Positions 13,617 to 23,640 are shown, numbered from the stretch's first letter. The stretch: DNA of 64,000 nt from an uncultured Clostridia bacterium (GCA_937890525.1 CALADI010000048.1:186001-250000); one strand, 5' to 3'. Notes: a model not told the origin generated them from the letters alone. Numbers and translations are program-made.

Positions 13617-15506
13617 ATGAATTATAATCCCCGTGCCCTTCGGCACGACCGATCTTGGAAGCGGAGGGCACTAAGCATCGCATTGCTGGATGTGCTGTGC
13701 ATTGCGGTATCCTTCTTCCTTGCGCTGTTGGTGCGTTTTGATTTCCGGTTTCAGCTGATCGAACCGCAGTATATTGAAAACTATGCGAAGATGATCCTGC
13801 CGTGGACCGTGATCTCGCTGGTGGTATTTGCTCTGTTCGGGCTGTACAACAGCGTGTGGCTCTTCGTCAGCGAGGATGAGCTGTTCCGTATCGTGGGCGC
13901 CTATGCGGTGCTGAGTGCGGGCGGGCTTCTGCTGACATGGTGCTTCGGCATGATGCTGCCCCGATCTGTGTATGTGTTGGGCGTGCTGTTCAGCTTTATG
14001 TCCACGGTGATCCTGCGGTTTTCCTATCGGATGCTGCGCCGAGTGCGGATGCTGACGGAGAATCTGGGGGAGAACGACACCGAGGATCATGTGATGATCA
14101 TCGGCGCCGGTATGGCGGGCAACGCCCTGCTCACCGAGTTCCAGACCAGCGACTACATCCGGGGCACCGTGCGGTGCATGATCGATGACAACCCGGTGAA
14201 GCGGAATAAGCGGATGGGCGGCGTGCCCATCGTGGGCGGTCGGGATCAGATCGTGGATGCGGTGAAGAAGTACCGGATCAACAGCATCATTCTGGCGCTG
14301 CCTTCGGCGACAGCCAAGGATAAGCGGGATATTCTGGACATTTGCAGCAAGACCGGCTGTCAGGTGCGGGTGCTGCCGGGCATGTATCAGCTGGTCAACG
14401 GCGAGGTCAGCGTCAGCAAGCTTCGCAAAGTGGATGTGCAGGATCTGCTGGGCAGAGATCCCATCAAGGTCAATCTGGACGAGATCTTGGGCTATATCAG
14501 CGGCAAGGTGGTCTTGGTCACCGGAGGCGGCGGCAGCATCGGCAGCGAACTGTGCCGCCAGATCGCCAGAGCCAAGCCCAAGCAGCTGATCATCTTCGAC
14601 ATTTACGAGAACAACGCCTACGAGATCCAGATGGAACTCAAACGCAATTACCCGGATCTGGATCTTGTGACCCTTATCGGCTCAGTCCGCAATACGGCCC
14701 GGCTGGACTATGTGCTGGGCACCTACCGCCCGGAGCTGGTGTTCCATGCGGCGGCGCACAAGCATGTGCCGCTGATGGAGGACAGCCCCAACGAAGCCAT
14801 CAAGAACAATGTGTTCGGTACCTATAAGATGGCGCTGGCTTCTGCGAAGTACGGGGTGAAGCGGTTCGTGCTGATCTCCACGGATAAGGCGGTGAACCCC
14901 ACCAACATCATGGGCGCCAGCAAGCGCCTGTGCGAGATGGTGGTGCAGATGATGAACCGGGAGTCTCAGACGGAGTTCGTTGCCGTGCGTTTCGGCAATG
15001 TGCTGGGCAGCAACGGCTCGGTGATCCCGCTGTTCAAAAAGCAGATCGAGCAGGGCGGCCCGGTCACCGTGACCCACCCGGACATCATCCGCTACTTCAT
15101 GACCATCCCCGAGGCGGTGAGCCTGGTGCTTCAGGCGGGCTATTACGCCAAGGGCGGCGAGATCTTCGTGCTGGACATGGGGGAACCGGTGAAGATCGAC
15201 ACCATGGCACGGAACCTGATCCGCCTGTCCGGCTACGAGCCGGATGTGGACATCAAGATCGAGTACACCGGTCTGCGCCCCGGCGAGAAGCTGTACGAGG
15301 AACTGCTGATGAAGGAGGAAGGCTTGCAGGAGACCCAGAACAAGCTGATCCACATCGGCAGACCCATTGAGATGGATGACGAGCTGTTCAAGACCCAGCT
15401 TGCCCGTCTGGAGACCGCCTATAAGCAGGAGGTCACCAATATGAAGCAGATCGTGGCGGAGATCGTCCCCACCTACCATCCGGCGTCCAATTCCCAGAAG
15501 GTTTGA
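13617..15506 (+). CDS. Membrane nucleotide-sugar 4,6-dehydratase (CapD/FlaA1/PglF family)
   Basis: The product is 629 residues. Four membrane helices lie in the first about 150 residues, then a CoA-binding-like Rossmann domain (MIIGAGMAGNALL), then an SDR dehydratase domain from about 280 with TGGGGSIGSELC (NAD binding) and STDKAVNPTNIMGASKR. The Met in place of the usual catalytic Tyr is normal for the long membrane dehydratases of PglF/WbpM type. They convert UDP-GlcNAc to the 4-keto-6-deoxy sugar. The ATG at 13617 follows AGGAGAG; the upstream ATG at 13551 sits inside the promoter leader. With the aminotransferase and sugar transferase that follow, it probably builds the first, amino-deoxy sugar of the repeat unit. 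Confidence 0.93.
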   Translation: MNYNPRALRHDRSWKRRALSIALLDVLCIAVSFFLALLVRFDFRFQLIEPQYIENYAKMILPWTVISLVVFALFGLYNSVWLFVSEDELFRIVGAYAVLSAGGLLLTWCFGMMLPRSVYVLGVLFSFMSTVILRFSYRMLRRVRMLTENLGENDTEDHVMIIGAGMAGNALLTEFQTSDYIRGTVRCMIDDNPVKRNKRMGGVPIVGGRDQIVDAVKKYRINSIILALPSATAKDKRDILDICSKTGCQVRVLPGMYQLVNGEVSVSKLRKVDVQDLLGRDPIKVNLDEILGYISGKVVLVTGGGGSIGSELCRQIARAKPKQLIIFDIYENNAYEIQMELKRNYPDLDLVTLIGSVRNTARLDYVLGTYRPELVFHAAAHKHVPLMEDSPNEAIKNNVFGTYKMALASAKYGVKRFVLISTDKAVNPTNIMGASKRLCEMVVQMMNRESQTEFVAVRFGNVLGSNGSVIPLFKKQIEQGGPVTVTHPDIIRYFMTIPEAVSLVLQAGYYAKGGEIFVLDMGEPVKIDTMARNLIRLSGYEPDVDIKIEYTGLRPGEKLYEELLMKEEGLQETQNKLIHIGRPIEMDDELFKTQLARLETAYKQEVTNMKQIVAEIVPTYHPASNSQKV

Positions 15507-15531
15507 GCCGGATCGAGATTCAAATCATGTA

Positions 15532-15557
15532 CCCATCCCCCCTTGGTGGGGGATGGG
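15532..15557 (+). other. Strong hairpin just upstream of the aminotransferase ribosome site
   Basis: CCCATCCCCC (15532-15541) pairs with GGGGGATGGG (15548-15557). It is followed by A-rich sequence and AAGGAG rather than a T-run. It is therefore not a terminator and may stabilise or space the message between the first two genes. Confidence 0.6.
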
Positions 15558-15583
15558 GATAAAAAAGGAGAGCGTGCAAGCGT

Positions 15584-16789
15584 ATGAATATTCCCTTTTC
15601 TCCTCCCGATATCAGCGAAGCTGAGATCCAAGAGGTAGCAAGTGCCCTGCGTTCCGGATGGATCACCACCGGTCCGAAGACCAAAGAGTTGGAGCGTCAG
15701 GTTGCCGCATTCTGCGGCGTGAACCGTGCCGTTTGTCTGAATTCCCAGACTGCCTGCGCCGAAATGGCGCTGCGGGTGCTGGGGGTAGGTCCCGGGGACG
15801 AAGTGATCGTGCCCGCCTATACCTACACCGCTTCGGCATCTGTGGTGTGCCATGTGGGCGCGAAACTGGTTCTGGTGGACTGCCAGAAGGATTCCTTCGA
15901 GATGGACTACGACCAGATGCGCCGGAAGATCAACGAGAGAACCAAGGCGGTGATCCCGGTGGATCTGGGGGGCGTGCCCTGTGATTATGACCGCATTTTT
16001 GAGATCGTGGAGGAAAAGCGATCCCTGTTCCGTCCCAAGGGCGCCATTCAAACGGCGCTGGGCAGAGTGGCTGTCATGGCGGATACCGCTCATGCATTTG
16101 GTGCGGCAAGAAAGGGCAAACCGGCAGGTTCCTTGGCGGATTTCTCTTCTTTTTCCTTCCATGCAGTGAAGAACTTCACCACCGCCGAGGGCGGCGCGCT
16201 GACATGGAATCCCATTGCAGGGGTGCCGGATGAGGAGATCTACCACCAGCTTCAGCTCCTGTCCCTGCACGGTCAGTCCAAGGATGCCCTTGCAAAGACC
16301 CAGTTGGGTGCGTGGGAATATGACATTGTGGGCCCGTGGTACAAGTGCAACATGACCGATGTGGCGGCGGCCATGGGGTTGGCGCAGATGAAGCGGTATC
16401 CCGGTATGCTGGAGCGCAGAAAGCAGATCATCGAAAGATATGACGCAGCCTTCTGCCCGCTGGGGGTGGAGGTGCTGCCTCACTACACCGGGGAGCATCA
16501 GTCTTCCGGGCACCTGTACATCACCCGAGTCCCCGGCATCACCTTGGAACAGCGCAACGACATCATTGTAAAGATGGCCCAGCGGGGCATCGCCTGCAAT
16601 GTCCACTATAAGCCGCTGCCCATGCACACGGCGTACAAGGCGCTGGGCTTTGCCATCGGGGACTTCCCCAATGCCTATGCCCGATTCGCCAATGAGATCA
16701 CGCTGCCTCTGCACACCTGCCTGACCGACGAGCAGGTGGCATATGTCATCGACAATTACACGGAAATTCTGAGGGAATATCTGCGATGA
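15584..16789 (+). CDS. DegT/DnrJ/EryC1/StrS sugar aminotransferase
   Basis: The product is 401 residues, a fold-type I PLP enzyme. The N-terminus FSPPDISEAEIQEVASALRS and the block GWITTGPKTKELE are typical. The PLP lysine lies in SFHAVKNFTTAEGG. The family transfers an amino group from glutamate to a 4-keto sugar nucleotide, here the likely product of the dehydratase upstream. The pair parallels PglF/PglE, although no PglD-type acetyltransferase is present in the cluster. Its stop overlaps the next start (ATGA). Confidence 0.93.
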   Translation: MNIPFSPPDISEAEIQEVASALRSGWITTGPKTKELERQVAAFCGVNRAVCLNSQTACAEMALRVLGVGPGDEVIVPAYTYTASASVVCHVGAKLVLVDCQKDSFEMDYDQMRRKINERTKAVIPVDLGGVPCDYDRIFEIVEEKRSLFRPKGAIQTALGRVAVMADTAHAFGAARKGKPAGSLADFSSFSFHAVKNFTTAEGGALTWNPIAGVPDEEIYHQLQLLSLHGQSKDALAKTQLGAWEYDIVGPWYKCNMTDVAAAMGLAQMKRYPGMLERRKQIIERYDAAFCPLGVEVLPHYTGEHQSSGHLYITRVPGITLEQRNDIIVKMAQRGIACNVHYKPLPMHTAYKALGFAIGDFPNAYARFANEITLPLHTCLTDEQVAYVIDNYTEILREYLR

Positions 16790-17499
16790 CGGTAAAAAAG
16801 TGGGAAAAACTGCCGCCGGAGTTTCAGACGGAGGAAGTCCGTCCTTACTATGAGATCCTGCGGAAAAAGCAGGTCAGCCTGATGGCAAAGCGGGGATTCG
16901 ATGTGGTGGTGTCGGCGCTGATGCTGGCGGTGCTGTCACCGGTGTTTCTGGTGTTGGCTGTGGCAATCAAGCTGGATTCCCCCGGTCCGGTGTTCTACCG
17001 GCAGGTGCGGGTGACCCAGTACGGCAAGCAGTTCCGGATCTTTAAGTTCCGCTCTATGGTCAGCAACGCCGACAAGATCGGCGCACAGGTCACCGTGGGC
17101 AACGACAGCCGGATCACCCGGGTGGGCAGAGTCATCCGAAACTGCCGCTTGGATGAGATCTGCCAGCTCATCGACATTTTCCGGGGCACCATGACCTTTG
17201 TGGGCACCCGCCCGGAGGTGCCCAAGTATGTGGCGGCCTACACGCCGGAGATGATGGCAACATTGCTGCTGCCCGCCGGGGTCACCAGCGAAGCCAGCAT
17301 CCGCTATAAGGACGAGAGCGCCCTGCTGGACGGGGCGGAGGATGTGGACGAGGTCTATATCCACCAGGTGCTCCCGGGCAAGATGGAATATAATCTGGAC
17401 GCCATCCGCAATTTCGGCTTCTGGTCGGATATCAGAACCATGCTGCGCACCGTCAAAGCGGTGCTGGAAAAGCCGGAACAGACAAATGCATCGGTGTAA
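16786..17499 (+). CDS. Monotopic phosphoglycosyl transferase (bacterial sugar transferase)
   Basis: The product is 237 residues. One N-terminal re-entrant hydrophobic segment (about 43-62) follows a basic KRGFD motif. Then come SPGPVFYRQVR, FRIFKFRSM and the catalytic Asp-Glu in RLDEICQL, with VGTRPEVP after. This is the short PglC/WcaJ-core type that moves a sugar phosphate from a UDP-sugar onto undecaprenyl phosphate. It would begin each repeat unit at the inner face of the membrane. It overlaps the aminotransferase by four bases. Confidence 0.94.
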   Translation: MTVKKWEKLPPEFQTEEVRPYYEILRKKQVSLMAKRGFDVVVSALMLAVLSPVFLVLAVAIKLDSPGPVFYRQVRVTQYGKQFRIFKFRSMVSNADKIGAQVTVGNDSRITRVGRVIRNCRLDEICQLIDIFRGTMTFVGTRPEVPKYVAAYTPEMMATLLLPAGVTSEASIRYKDESALLDGAEDVDEVYIHQVLPGKMEYNLDAIRNFGFWSDIRTMLRTVKAVLEKPEQTNASV

Positions 17500-17517
17500 T
17501 GGGAAAGGAAGGACAGT

Positions 17518-18507
17518 TTGGAAAACCCTAAATTTATTTCTGTGATCATCCCCGTCTACAACGAAGAGAGGTATATTGACGGATGTGTTCAGTCCATGTT
17601 GGAACAGGACTATCCCAAGGAGTCTATGGAGTGGATCTTTGTTGACGGGATGTCGAAGGACGCAACGAAGCGGATCCTGACCGAGTATCAGAGCCGCTAT
17701 CCCGCCCTGATCCGGGTGCTGGACAACCCGGATAAAACAGTCCCCTATGCCATGAATGCGGGGATCCGTGCAGCGAAGGGGGCATACATCATCCGTCTGG
17801 ATGCCCATGCGGAATACGCTCAGGACTATTTTTCCAAATGTGTGGAATTGCTGGAGCGCACCGGGGCAGACAATGTGGGCGGCGTGATGCAGACCAAAGC
17901 CAAGACTCCCATGGGAGCGGTCATTGCAAAGATGCTCTCCTCCAAATTCGGGGTGGGAGATGCCCAGTTTCGCACCAATGGAAGCGACGGATATGTGGAT
18001 ACGGTTCCCTTTGGCGCATTCCGCCGGGAGATCTTTGAAAAGGTAGGGCTGTATGACCAGCGCTTGACAAGAAATCAGGACAGCGAGCTGAACTACCGAA
18101 TCATCCACAATGGGGGAAGAATCTACCTGAGCCACGAGATCCGGCTGGCCTACTACTGCCGGGACACATTAAAGGGCATTATGAAAATGGCGCATATGAA
18201 CGGAAAGTGGAACATCATCACATCCAAGCTGTGCCCCGGATCCATGCGGCTTCGCCACTTTATTCCCTGTTTGTTTGTGTTGTCGCTGCTGGGACTGCCG
18301 CTTCTGGGATTGCTCTGGCATCCCTTTTGGTGGCTGCTGGCGGTGGAACTGGCGCTGTACTTTGTACTGGATGCGCTGTTCTCCCAGAAGGCTTCCGGCT
18401 CTGCGGGGGATTTCATTAAGCTGCTGGGGCTTTTTCCCCTGTTTCACATCAGCTATGGTTGGGGTTCGGTGGTTGGTATCTGCAAGGTGCTTACCAACCG
18501 ATTTTAA
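17518..18507 (+). CDS. Glycosyltransferase family 2 with C-terminal membrane helices
   Basis: The product is 329 residues. A GT-A domain starts SVIIPVYNEERYIDGC, with a DGMSKD nucleotide-sugar motif and RLDAHAEY where the metal-binding DxD usually lies, then NQDSELNYRI. Two or three helices follow near 250-300. The closest family I recognise is ExoA-like succinoglycan transferases. The start is a TTG behind AAGGAAGGA; no ATG fits. It lies 18 bases after the sugar transferase. Confidence 0.88.
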   Translation: MENPKFISVIIPVYNEERYIDGCVQSMLEQDYPKESMEWIFVDGMSKDATKRILTEYQSRYPALIRVLDNPDKTVPYAMNAGIRAAKGAYIIRLDAHAEYAQDYFSKCVELLERTGADNVGGVMQTKAKTPMGAVIAKMLSSKFGVGDAQFRTNGSDGYVDTVPFGAFRREIFEKVGLYDQRLTRNQDSELNYRIIHNGGRIYLSHEIRLAYYCRDTLKGIMKMAHMNGKWNIITSKLCPGSMRLRHFIPCLFVLSLLGLPLLGLLWHPFWWLLAVELALYFVLDALFSQKASGSAGDFIKLLGLFPLFHISYGWGSVVGICKVLTNRF

Positions 18508-18584
18508 GATTGAAGACGATTGGTGCGGGTCTATGGATCTGCTGACCATAAAATCTATATTTCCTTCAGAAAAGAGGATATCAC

Positions 18585-19907
18585 ATGAAACTGTATGAGA
18601 AAATCGTTAACAAGCAGGAAAAACTGTCTCTGGTAGGATTGGGCTATGTAGGAATGCCCATTGCCGTGGCCTTCGCCCAGAAAGGCGTGGAGGTGATCGG
18701 ATTCGATCTGAACAAGAATAAGATCGATCTGTACAATCGGGGCATCGATCCCACCCACGAAGTGGGAGACGACGCCATTCGCAATTCTACCGTGGAATTT
18801 ACGGCAGACCCCGAAAAGCTGAGAGAAGCCAAGTTCCACATTGTGGCGGTTCCCACGCCGGTCAATCTGGATCACACCCCGGATCTGGCACCGGTGATCG
18901 GGGCTTCGGAGCTGCTGGGCAGAAATCTGACCAAGGGATCCATCGTTGTGTATGAGTCCACCGTTTATCCCGGCGTGACCGAGGATGTGTGTATCCCCAT
19001 TCTGGAGCGGGAATCCGGCATGAAGTGCGGTGTGGACTTCAAGGTGGGCTATTCGCCGGAGCGGATCAACCCCGGTGACAAGGTCCACCGTCTGGAGAAT
19101 ATCCATAAGATCGTGTCTGGCATGGATGCAGAATCTCTGGATGAGATCAAGCATGTGTACGACCTTGTGATCGAGGTGGGCACATATCCTGTTTCTTCCA
19201 TTAAGACGGCAGAGGCAATCAAGGTGGTGGAGAACAGCCAGCGTGACATCAACATTGCCTTTATGAATGAGCTGGCCATGGTCTTTGACCGCATGGGCAT
19301 CGATACCAACGAAGTGGTAGACGGCATGAACACCAAGTGGAACGCCTTGGGCTTCCGTCCGGGACTTGTGGGCGGCCACTGCATCGGCGTGGATCCGTAT
19401 TACTTTACCTACGAAGCGGAGAAGCTGGGCTACCACAGCCAGATCATTCTCTCCGGCAGAAAGGTAAACGACGGTATGGGTGCATTCGTGGCAGATGCCA
19501 CCATCAAAGAGCTTATCAAAGCGGGCAAGGCGCCGAAGAACTGCAAGGTCGTGATCTTTGGTCTGACCTTTAAGGAGAACTGCCCGGATATCCGCAACAG
19601 CAAGGTGGAGGATATCGTCAAGCGACTGAAGGAATACGACATCGATCCTGTGGTGGTGGATCCCTGGGCAGATGCTGCCGAGGCCAAGCGGGAGTACCAT
19701 GTAGATCTGGTATCCTTGGAGGATGTGCAGGATGTGGACTGCATCATTCTTGCGGTGGCCCATAATGAGTTTAAGACGCTGACCGTGGATGACCTGAAGA
19801 AGCTGTACCGTGCCGGAGCAGACTGCGAGAAGGTGCTGATCGATGTAAAGGGGCTGCACAGCGTGGATGCGCTGAAGGCTTCCGGCATGAGCTGGTGGAG
19901 ACTGTGA
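18585..19907 (+). CDS. Nucleotide sugar dehydrogenase (UDP-HexNAc 6-dehydrogenase, WbpA/TviB type)
   Basis: The product is 440 residues. The NAD site is GLGYVGMPIAVAFA. The middle domain contains YSPERINPGD. The active-site cysteine is in GGHCIGVDPYYF. It oxidises C6 of a UDP-sugar in two steps to a uronic acid, and the motif set is that of UDP-GlcNAc/UDP-ManNAc enzymes rather than UDP-glucose ones. The polymer is therefore likely acidic. It lies mid-operon, 77 bases after the GT2 gene. Confidence 0.92.
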   Translation: MKLYEKIVNKQEKLSLVGLGYVGMPIAVAFAQKGVEVIGFDLNKNKIDLYNRGIDPTHEVGDDAIRNSTVEFTADPEKLREAKFHIVAVPTPVNLDHTPDLAPVIGASELLGRNLTKGSIVVYESTVYPGVTEDVCIPILERESGMKCGVDFKVGYSPERINPGDKVHRLENIHKIVSGMDAESLDEIKHVYDLVIEVGTYPVSSIKTAEAIKVVENSQRDINIAFMNELAMVFDRMGIDTNEVVDGMNTKWNALGFRPGLVGGHCIGVDPYYFTYEAEKLGYHSQIILSGRKVNDGMGAFVADATIKELIKAGKAPKNCKVVIFGLTFKENCPDIRNSKVEDIVKRLKEYDIDPVVVDPWADAAEAKREYHVDLVSLEDVQDVDCIILAVAHNEFKTLTVDDLKKLYRAGADCEKVLIDVKGLHSVDALKASGMSWWRL

Positions 19908-19959
19908 TCGGCAATTTACACAAAGCTGCGTGAGCAGCAACAGACAAAAGGAGGGGTAT

Positions 19960-21093
19960 ATGAAAGTCCTGCACATCAACCGAAACTATTTGACCTCTCC
20001 GCTGCATCAGGTGATGATGGATCATTTGGACAAAACAGCGGCAGAAAGCGTGGTATTTGCCCCCACAGAGGACAAGGCGCTGTCGCTGATCCAGCCCAAC
20101 CCCAATGTGATCGTCAGCGAGTGTTTTTCTCGGGCAGACCGGTTCTTTTACGGGAAAAAACAGCGCAAGATCCGCAAAGCGCTGGAATCCAGCGCACAGG
20201 TGCCGGAATTTGATCTGATCCATGCCTACACCCTGTTTACGGATGGAAACTGCGCCATGGAGTTATCCAAGAAGTACGGGATCCCTTATGTGGTGGCGGT
20301 CCGCAATACCGATGTGAACGACTTTTTTAAGAAGTTCCCTTGGTTGCGGAAGCGGGGGGTGGAGATCCTAAGGTGTGCTGCAAAGGTATTTTTCCTGTCC
20401 CCGGTCTATCGGGATCAGGTCTTTGCACACTATATCCCGGAGGAGCTGAAACCGCAGATCGAAAAAAAGACGGAGATCGTTCCCAATGGAATCGATGATT
20501 TTTGGCTGAAAATGCCCCCGGAGGAACTGCTGCAGGAGCGGCTGAATCGGCTTCAGAAGAAGGAACTCCGTGTGATCTATGCAGGAAGGATCGACCGAAA
20601 TAAGAACATCCCCTCCACCATTCAGGCGTTGGAGCAGATGGCAGCCGATGGGTGGAAGGTTGCGCTTACCGTTGTGGGAAAGGTTGCCGACGAGAAAGTA
20701 TTTGAGCAGATCCGGCGATCTCCTCTGCTGCATTATGTCCCGGCACAGCCCAAGGAACCCCTGCGGGAGCTGTACCGTCAGCATGATATCTTTGTCATGC
20801 CGTCCTTTACCGAAACCTTCGGGTTGGTTTATGCAGAAGCGATGAGCCAGGGGCTTCCGGTGGTGTACTCCGAGGGGCAGGGCTTTGACGGTCAGTTCCC
20901 CGAAGGGACCGTGGGGTACCATGCAGATCCCCACAGCGTTGCCCAAATTCGGGATGCCATAGAGAAGACCATTGCGGAATATCAGGGCATCGCCGGGGTT
21001 TGCCCCGGACTGGCACAGCGTTTTTGCTGGGGGCAGATCGTAAACCGCTATGAACAGATCTACCGGCAGATCATAGATGGAGAAATTAGATGA
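19960..21093 (+). CDS. Glycosyltransferase family 4
   Basis: The product is 377 residues, a GT-B fold. The C-terminal half has VIYAGRIDRNKNI and the donor site FVMPSFTETFGLVYAEAMSQ (E-x7-E motif). The ATG at 19960 follows AAAAGGAGGGG. It overlaps the next transferase by four bases. The acceptor and donor sugars cannot be told from sequence. Confidence 0.9.
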   Translation: MKVLHINRNYLTSPLHQVMMDHLDKTAAESVVFAPTEDKALSLIQPNPNVIVSECFSRADRFFYGKKQRKIRKALESSAQVPEFDLIHAYTLFTDGNCAMELSKKYGIPYVVAVRNTDVNDFFKKFPWLRKRGVEILRCAAKVFFLSPVYRDQVFAHYIPEELKPQIEKKTEIVPNGIDDFWLKMPPEELLQERLNRLQKKELRVIYAGRIDRNKNIPSTIQALEQMAADGWKVALTVVGKVADEKVFEQIRRSPLLHYVPAQPKEPLRELYRQHDIFVMPSFTETFGLVYAEAMSQGLPVVYSEGQGFDGQFPEGTVGYHADPHSVAQIRDAIEKTIAEYQGIAGVCPGLAQRFCWGQIVNRYEQIYRQIIDGEIR

Positions 21094-22223
21094 AAATACT
21101 GATCGTATGCCATTTTGGCCTATACAGCGACCTTGAAAGTTCCTTTGTCCATCCGCAAGCGGCAGAGTATGTCCGGATGGGGCACGAGGTAAAGGTATTG
21201 ATCCCTATTGCCTATGGGAAGCCGGATTGGGACGGCAGACGATGGGCGTCGGCCTTGCGAATGTCCGATGGTGCGGAACTTCTGTCATTTCGATATCTGA
21301 CGCTGTCAGGATACGGCGAGAAGGGATTCAATGCTTCAAGTGCTGTCGCGGTGCTAAAAATGAGGTTGGGAAAGCTGCTGGGAGAGTTCCGTCCGGATGT
21401 GATCCACGCCCATACCTTGGGATTTGACAGTACCATTGGAGTGTGGCTGAAGAAACACTATGGCTGTCCACTGGTGGTCACGACTCACGGGTCAGATACG
21501 ACCCGCCCGTTCCTGCGGGGGGAGAAGCAGATGCTCAAAGCCTGCTGTGATGGGGCGGACTGTGTGGTGGGTGTCAGCTCGGCGCTGACGGATCAGCTCC
21601 GGGATACCGGAACGACTACCCTGCTCCGTGTGATCCTCAATGGATTCCGCGCCAGATATCTGCCGAAAGAGCCGGAGAAGATCCCGGATTCCTTTATCCA
21701 AGTGGGGCATCTGCTGAAGCAAAAGGGGTTTGACACCACGATCCGTGCCTTTGCACAGATCAGACAGACCCGACCGAATGCCACGCTGACCATCATTGGT
21801 CAGGGGGAACAACGGGATGCGCTGGAGCAGCTGTGCCGGTCTTTGGATCTGGGGGACAGTGTCCGCTTTCTGGGGCAGATCCCCAACTCCCGGGTCTTGG
21901 AGGAGATGGGGCGTCATCAGTATTTTGTGATGCCCAGCGTGCGGGAAGGCTTCGGTATCGTGTATCTGGAGGCGATGGCAAACGGGTGTATTACCATCGG
22001 CACACAGGGAGAGGGCATTGCGGATCTGATCCGCAGCGGAGAAAACGGTTTCCTTGTGCCGCCGGAGAACCCCGACGCAATCTGTCAGGTGTTGGATTGG
22101 TGCGAATCCCATCCGCATGAGCGACAAACCATCGTGCGGCAGGGAATCTTGGATGCCAGAGGACTGACATGGGAGGAAAATGCACGCAGGTATCAGGCTT
22201 TGTTTGAGGAGGTTTGTTCATGA
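21090..22223 (+). CDS. Glycosyltransferase family 4
   Basis: The product is 377 residues, a GT-B fold. The N-terminus is MKILIVCHFGLYSDLESSF; HAHTLGFDS and TTHGSDT mark the acceptor side. The C-terminal donor site is FVMPSVREGFGIVYLEAMAN. It overlaps the previous and next genes by four bases (ATGA), so translation is coupled through this part of the operon. Confidence 0.92.
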   Translation: MKILIVCHFGLYSDLESSFVHPQAAEYVRMGHEVKVLIPIAYGKPDWDGRRWASALRMSDGAELLSFRYLTLSGYGEKGFNASSAVAVLKMRLGKLLGEFRPDVIHAHTLGFDSTIGVWLKKHYGCPLVVTTHGSDTTRPFLRGEKQMLKACCDGADCVVGVSSALTDQLRDTGTTTLLRVILNGFRARYLPKEPEKIPDSFIQVGHLLKQKGFDTTIRAFAQIRQTRPNATLTIIGQGEQRDALEQLCRSLDLGDSVRFLGQIPNSRVLEEMGRHQYFVMPSVREGFGIVYLEAMANGCITIGTQGEGIADLIRSGENGFLVPPENPDAICQVLDWCESHPHERQTIVRQGILDARGLTWEENARRYQALFEEVCS

Positions 22224-23620
22224 AGCTGCAGGAAACTTTGATCCGATATGTGCTGGACCCGGTTGGAAAACTGGTGGGAAGGCTGCCGGAAAAAGCAAGG
22301 CGAGCAGGATTCTTTGGGGGCGGAGCGGTACTTTTCTTTTTATTCTTCCTCAATGCATCGTCCTATGTATTTCCTCGATATATTCTTCTGTTTGCCGGTG
22401 GGTGTTTGGCGCTGGGGGTTATGATCCTGTGCTCCATGCCGGCATCGTTCCACTGCCTGAAGCTGGATCGGCTTCTGGGAGGATGCTGGTTCGGGGCAGG
22501 CGCATTCATGCTGATCTCGGGCTTCTTATACAACTCAGACAACCTTTCCGATGCAATCATGTTTTTGATGCTGTACCCCTTGGCGTGGTTTGTCTGGTGT
22601 CAAAAGCCGTTTTCAGAGGTATTCCATCTGCTGAGTAGGCTGTGTATCGCGTCCTTTGAGGGATTCCTTGTTATCAGCATCCTGTTTTTCCCTATGCGTC
22701 AGGCGCAGTATCCGGGGTTGATCGACAATGTGAATGAGGCTGCGGCGTACTTGGCGCTGGTCTTTGCCTGCCTGCTGGTGGAGGTGCTGGAGACACAACG
22801 GCATGGACTGGTTTATTGGAAAAATCTTGCGCTGATCGGCGTATCTGCGACGCTGGTGTTTTATACCAACTCCAGAACCGGACAGCTTGCCTGTATTTTG
22901 GTGCTGTTGATCGTTTCCTCGCTGTATTTGTACAACAACCGAACCAAATGGAAGACCGGGCTGCTGCGTCATATCTTGCCGGTGGTGGTATCCTTTATGC
23001 TGTTTCTTCCCACCACGGTATATATTTTTCAAGGGGTGCATTGGGCATCCAGACAAATTGTGCAAACGATAGCGGAGCAGATCCATATAAAGAGCCCTTC
23101 CATTCCCAGCGGTGAAGAGCAGGTCAATGAGGATGACCTTCATGGGATTCAGGGGTTTATTGAGAAAAATGAGGGAAAGACTTCCGGCGACGGAAAAGAC
23201 CTCGATCAGATCTCCACAGGGCGTCTGTCCATTTGGGAAGAGTTTGCCAGACATGTTCGACCCTTTGGAACCGATGAAAAGGTGAGTTTCTATGTGCAGA
23301 GCAGGGATGCCTATTATGTGACAGCGCACAATACGCCCCTGGAGTATGCGGTATATTCTGGGGCATTTTGCGGCATTCTGTATTTCTTGTTCAACATCCT
23401 TGCCGGACTGAAATCCTTGCGCTTCGCAGTGCGGGAATCGAAAAAGAAATACAACCTTCTGCCCATCGCGGTGACAATGGCGTTTGGGGTTTGTTCCATG
23501 CTTGGATCGCTGAAAACACCCTTTGCCTATATGCTTGCCACATACTATTTCTTTGTACAGGCGCCGCTGATGTTCCGTGCGGCGTCTGCGCAGAAACAAA
23601 AGACGGATCTTGCCGCATGA
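22220..23620 (+). CDS. O-antigen polymerase/ligase-like membrane protein (Wzy candidate)
   Basis: The product is 466 residues with about ten membrane helices. One long outside loop (about residues 280-370) holds mostly charged residues and HNTPLEYAVYSGAFCG. FYTNSRTGQLACILVLL resembles the conserved arginine loop of O-antigen ligase/Wzy proteins. Its place among transferases and beside a flippase points to polymerisation of the lipid-linked repeat on the outer face. The ATG at 22220 overlaps the upstream stop. Confidence 0.8.
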   Translation: MKLQETLIRYVLDPVGKLVGRLPEKARRAGFFGGGAVLFFLFFLNASSYVFPRYILLFAGGCLALGVMILCSMPASFHCLKLDRLLGGCWFGAGAFMLISGFLYNSDNLSDAIMFLMLYPLAWFVWCQKPFSEVFHLLSRLCIASFEGFLVISILFFPMRQAQYPGLIDNVNEAAAYLALVFACLLVEVLETQRHGLVYWKNLALIGVSATLVFYTNSRTGQLACILVLLIVSSLYLYNNRTKWKTGLLRHILPVVVSFMLFLPTTVYIFQGVHWASRQIVQTIAEQIHIKSPSIPSGEEQVNEDDLHGIQGFIEKNEGKTSGDGKDLDQISTGRLSIWEEFARHVRPFGTDEKVSFYVQSRDAYYVTAHNTPLEYAVYSGAFCGILYFLFNILAGLKSLRFAVRESKKKYNLLPIAVTMAFGVCSMLGSLKTPFAYMLATYYFFVQAPLMFRAASAQKQKTDLAA

Positions 23621-23640
23621 GTTGTAACAGGAGGGACGCA

